A DNA stretch of 44,643 nucleotides, from contig CANBSH010000016.1 in NCBI GenBank assembly GCA_947372105.1, positions 1 through 44,643 of the forward strand. The letters are read 5' to 3'. The DNA comes from Chitinophagaceae bacterium (GTDB taxonomy: Bacteria; Bacteroidota; Bacteroidia; Chitinophagales; Chitinophagaceae). Positions 42,247 to 44,643 of the stretch are shown piece after piece. The notes under the pieces were generated by a model. It was given only the letters and a program-made list of their open reading frames with translations. It was not told the DNA's origin and made no database searches. Made by a program: the position numbers and the translations under genes. The number at the start of each line of letters is the position of its first letter. Position 1 is the stretch's first letter.

Positions 42247-43593
42247 TTAGCGAAGTACCATTTGTCTGTCGGCATCTAACCTAAGTAAAATAAAAATTAA
42301 TACAGTGAAAGTGAGTAAGGAAGAGCCTCCATAGCTTATTAATGGTAAGGGAATACCTACTACTGGGAAAAGTCCAATGGTCATACTAATGTTGACTGCA
42401 ATATGGAAAAAGAAAATACCTACCACGCTATAGGCGTAAACACGTGAGAAAGTACTTCTTTGTCTTTCAGCAATTCGAATGAGTCTAAATAGAAAAAATA
42501 AATACAGTCCTAAAAAGATAAAAGTTCCCACAAAACCAAAAGCCTCACCCAATGAAGTAAATATAAAATCGGTATGTTGTTCGGGTACATATTTTCCTCT
42601 TGTTTGTGTTCCTTTTAAAAATCCTCTCCCCCAAAAACCTCCCGATCCAATGGCTATTTTACTTTGTTTTACGTTGTAGTCATCTGGTTTTTTTCCGCCT
42701 TTTTTGCTGCCCGTTTTATTGGCTGATTTCACGTTTTTACTACAGTCGTATTCCTTTCCCATCATACTAAAAATGCGTGTGCTTTGATAGCACTCCAATA
42801 CATTATTGAATATATAGGGAACCGCATATCGAATAGTACCAAAACAAATAGCCCAGATAGAAATAATAATCAGAATTGTATTTCGATTGCGTCTGAATCG
42901 TTTTATTAAATTTAAAATAAAAAGCCCTGCGATAACCGTTAATATAGTAGATAGTAAAAAAGGTTCTATTAATAAGGTTGCAATGACTAAAATTGCAAAG
43001 GAAAGAAGTGCTACTAATATTACTGGAGGTAGGCCCTCACGATACATTGCAAAAATAAACGCACTATACACCAAGGCTAAACCTAATTCATGTTGCATGA
43101 TAGACAATACTGCAGGGAGTCCAATCATTACTCCAGCTATAATATAGGATTTGATTTTAGTGAAATCGGTACTAGGATTGGATATGAATTTTGCTAATAC
43201 TAAGGCTGTAAATATTTTACATAATTCTGCAGGCTGTAAATTAAAACCTCCAGCAATGGGAATCCAACTTTTAGATCCATTAATATTTTTTCCTAAAACA
43301 AAAGTGGCAAGCATTAATAAGATGCCCCCTCCGTATAAGATATTCGCTAATGCTGTAAATACCTTGCTATCCATGAGTAAAATAAATATACCAATGAAGG
43401 CACAGAAACATGCAAAATATATTTGTTTACTATAATTCGTTTTTGCTGTTAAAAAAGAGTTACTCCAATTTAAACTTGGATTATATTCCACCATAAAAAT
43501 GCACAACACGCCTATGGCTACCATGACTAAATAAAGTATGATAACAGCAATATCAGTTCCTTTGGAAAAATTATTGTTTTGGTTGTTGGACAT
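42247..43593 (-). CDS. rodA: Rod-shape-determining peptidoglycan glycosyltransferase RodA
   Basis: A 448-residue SEDS-family membrane protein with about ten helices that polymerises glycan strands during elongation together with PBP2. Typical stretches are GGFNLQPAELCKIF, MQHELGLALVYSAF, and the C-terminal VVGIPLPLISYGGSS. It is longer than E. coli RodA (370) through an insertion with a Lys/Gly-rich loop, SANKTGSKKGGKKPDD (about residues 295-310). Its start overlaps the end of mrdA by 23 bases, as expected for a coupled pair. Confidence 0.94.
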   Translation of the reverse strand: MSNNQNNNFSKGTDIAVIILYLVMVAIGVLCIFMVEYNPSLNWSNSFLTAKTNYSKQIYFACFCAFIGIFILLMDSKVFTALANILYGGGILLMLATFVLGKNINGSKSWIPIAGGFNLQPAELCKIFTALVLAKFISNPSTDFTKIKSYIIAGVMIGLPAVLSIMQHELGLALVYSAFIFAMYREGLPPVILVALLSFAILVIATLLIEPFLLSTILTVIAGLFILNLIKRFRRNRNTILIIISIWAICFGTIRYAVPYIFNNVLECYQSTRIFSMMGKEYDCSKNVKSANKTGSKKGGKKPDDYNVKQSKIAIGSGGFWGRGFLKGTQTRGKYVPEQHTDFIFTSLGEAFGFVGTFIFLGLYLFFLFRLIRIAERQRSTFSRVYAYSVVGIFFFHIAVNISMTIGLFPVVGIPLPLISYGGSSLLTFTVLIFILLRLDADRQMVLR

Positions 43594-44643
43594 TTTTCTT
43601 TTTAATTGCTTTTTTTACTTTTATATTCTTTTTCACCACTAAATTTTTAGACTTTTTCTTTTTCTCCACCGGGTTTAACGCACTATCTTTTTTAATTGCT
43701 GGGCGAGGAATTGGAATAGGGGCGGTGGGACTATCTTTTTGAATTGCTGCGGTATCTATTTTAGGAGTCACTTTACTTACAGGAGTAATTTCAGATAACA
43801 TTTCCATATCCCACACATCCGAAAGCTCATCATTGCTATATTCCAATGGCGTTAATAAATCATTTCTATTATTACGAACATACCAAGCTTTAATAGCAGC
43901 TGGCATTAAATCTACTTGTGATAGATTATCCGCTTTTAGCTGACTTTCTTTGGTTAAGGTATCGTTGATGTATTTTTCCATCATCAATCCTGCAATGGGT
44001 CCTGCCCAAGTGGCACCAAATCCAGCATTCTCCACCACCACAGCAACAGCGATTTTAGGGTCATCCTTAGGAGCAAAACAAACAAATAATGAGTGGTTTT
44101 TACCATGTGGATTTTGTGCGGTTCCTGTTTTGGCGCAATATTCAACTCCAGGCACTTTAATAAATGCTGCCGTACCAATTATTGTTACATCATGCATACC
44201 ATCTTTCACGATGTCAAAATATTGTTTAGATATTTTTGTGACAGCATTTTTGATTCTAAATTTTTCTAATAATGCTTTGTCTTCTTCATCTTCATTTTCA
44301 ATGCTGTCCACAAAATGGGGGGTGTAATAATATCCTTCATTAGCAATAAATGCCATCGCATTGGCTAATTGCAAAGGTGTCGCTGTCATTCTATCCTGTC
44401 CAATACCTAAGGTTAACATGTAACAACTATTCCAATATTTTGGATTGCCAAAATCACGATTGTATTGTGCTGTATCAGGAATACTTGCTTTATTTTCACT
44501 GGGTAAATCAATTCCTAATTTTTTACCAAGACCAAAGGAATTCACATATTCTTTCCATTTTAAATATCCTGTTTTTGCATTATGATATTCAGGATTATCT
44601 ATCGCTAATCTAAATACTTGTAAAAAGTAAGAGTTGCAAGAAT
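43571..44643 (-). CDS. mrdA: Penicillin-binding protein 2 (partial, 5' end outside window)
   Basis: The C-terminal 357 codons or so of the elongation transpeptidase PBP2. The frame continues through the right edge, where SCNSYF, the SxN motif, is visible. The KTG motif is in CAKTGTAQNPHGKNHSLF. The catalytic SxxK lies outside the window. The last 60 residues are an unusual Lys/Pro-rich tail (PIPIPRPAIKKDS, then Lys repeats) with no counterpart in E. coli PBP2. An apparent start at 44545 is only an internal Val codon. It overlaps rodA by 23 bases. Confidence 0.93.
   Translation of the reverse strand, partial: SCNSYFLQVFRLAIDNPEYHNAKTGYLKWKEYVNSFGLGKKLGIDLPSENKASIPDTAQYNRDFGNPKYWNSCYMLTLGIGQDRMTATPLQLANAMAFIANEGYYYTPHFVDSIENEDEEDKALLEKFRIKNAVTKISKQYFDIVKDGMHDVTIIGTAAFIKVPGVEYCAKTGTAQNPHGKNHSLFVCFAPKDDPKIAVAVVVENAGFGATWAGPIAGLMMEKYINDTLTKESQLKADNLSQVDLMPAAIKAWYVRNNRNDLLTPLEYSNDELSDVWDMEMLSEITPVSKVTPKIDTAAIQKDSPTAPIPIPRPAIKKDSALNPVEKKKKSKNLVVKKNIKVKKAIKKKNVQQPKQ

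Noticed and set aside
1-44643. Prophage, insertion sequence, tRNA or rRNA
   Set aside because: No integrase, transposase, terminal repeats or clover-leaf/rRNA sequence was seen in any gap; all gaps are shorter than 300 bases.

Overview
The window is chromosomal DNA of a Bacteroidota bacterium, most likely of the Chitinophagaceae/Sphingobacteriia side. Pointers are the low GC, the argF' type of transcarbamylase inside an arginine cluster, the long form of IspG, DUF5606, a PorZ-like type IX secretion (T9SS) protein with a C-terminal sorting domain, a SusC-type plug domain fused to PDZ domains, and perfect TAnnTTTG boxes (the Bacteroidota -7 element) in front of many genes. Genes are dense on both strands. 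I see no rRNA, tRNA, insertion sequence, prophage or CRISPR array, and no gene-free stretch over 300 bases.

1-8662: an arginine biosynthesis operon on the + strand, in the order leader peptide candidate, GNAT acetyltransferase, argG, argC, argD, argF', argB, argE-like, argH. Gaps are short and two junctions overlap. The GNAT is a candidate for the missing first step (acyl-glutamate synthase). The 5' leader encodes a 37-codon Arg-rich peptide whose stop codon lies in the arm of a perfect 8-bp hairpin. I take this as a possible attenuation-like arginine sensor, the most interesting signal in the window.

8768-13358: an FKBP isomerase, a terminator, a lipoprotein with the class D beta-lactamase fold but degraded catalytic motifs, ispG and an LpxL/HtrB-like acyltransferase. 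13401-16681: a cysteine-free ArsR/double-rhodanese pair, tsaB, ridA and an aldose 1-epimerase. 16748-22675: a PliI-like lysozyme inhibitor facing a two-gene minus-strand operon of a GH3/serine-hydrolase fusion and porZ.

22832-29137: a DUF5606 protein diverges from a run of a DegT-family aminotransferase, rpoN (sigma-54), a PAP2-like membrane protein and an RND/MMPL exporter. 29273-36308 (minus strand): a TlpA-like thioredoxin lipoprotein, gatB, a plug-PDZ protein and alaS. 36426-38816: an M23 peptidase with a small membrane protein, a SnoaL-like secreted protein and an AlkA-type glycosylase. 38813-44643 (minus strand): ppc, an MBL-fold hydrolase, rodA and the 3' part of the PBP2 gene mrdA, which is cut by the window edge.

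Most genes are housekeeping. The unusual items are the arginine leader, a valine at the substrate-discriminating position of ArgF', and several proteins whose family catalytic residues are missing (the OXA-like lipoprotein and both rhodanese domains). No computation was run. Assignments rest on reading motifs and on remembered family features.
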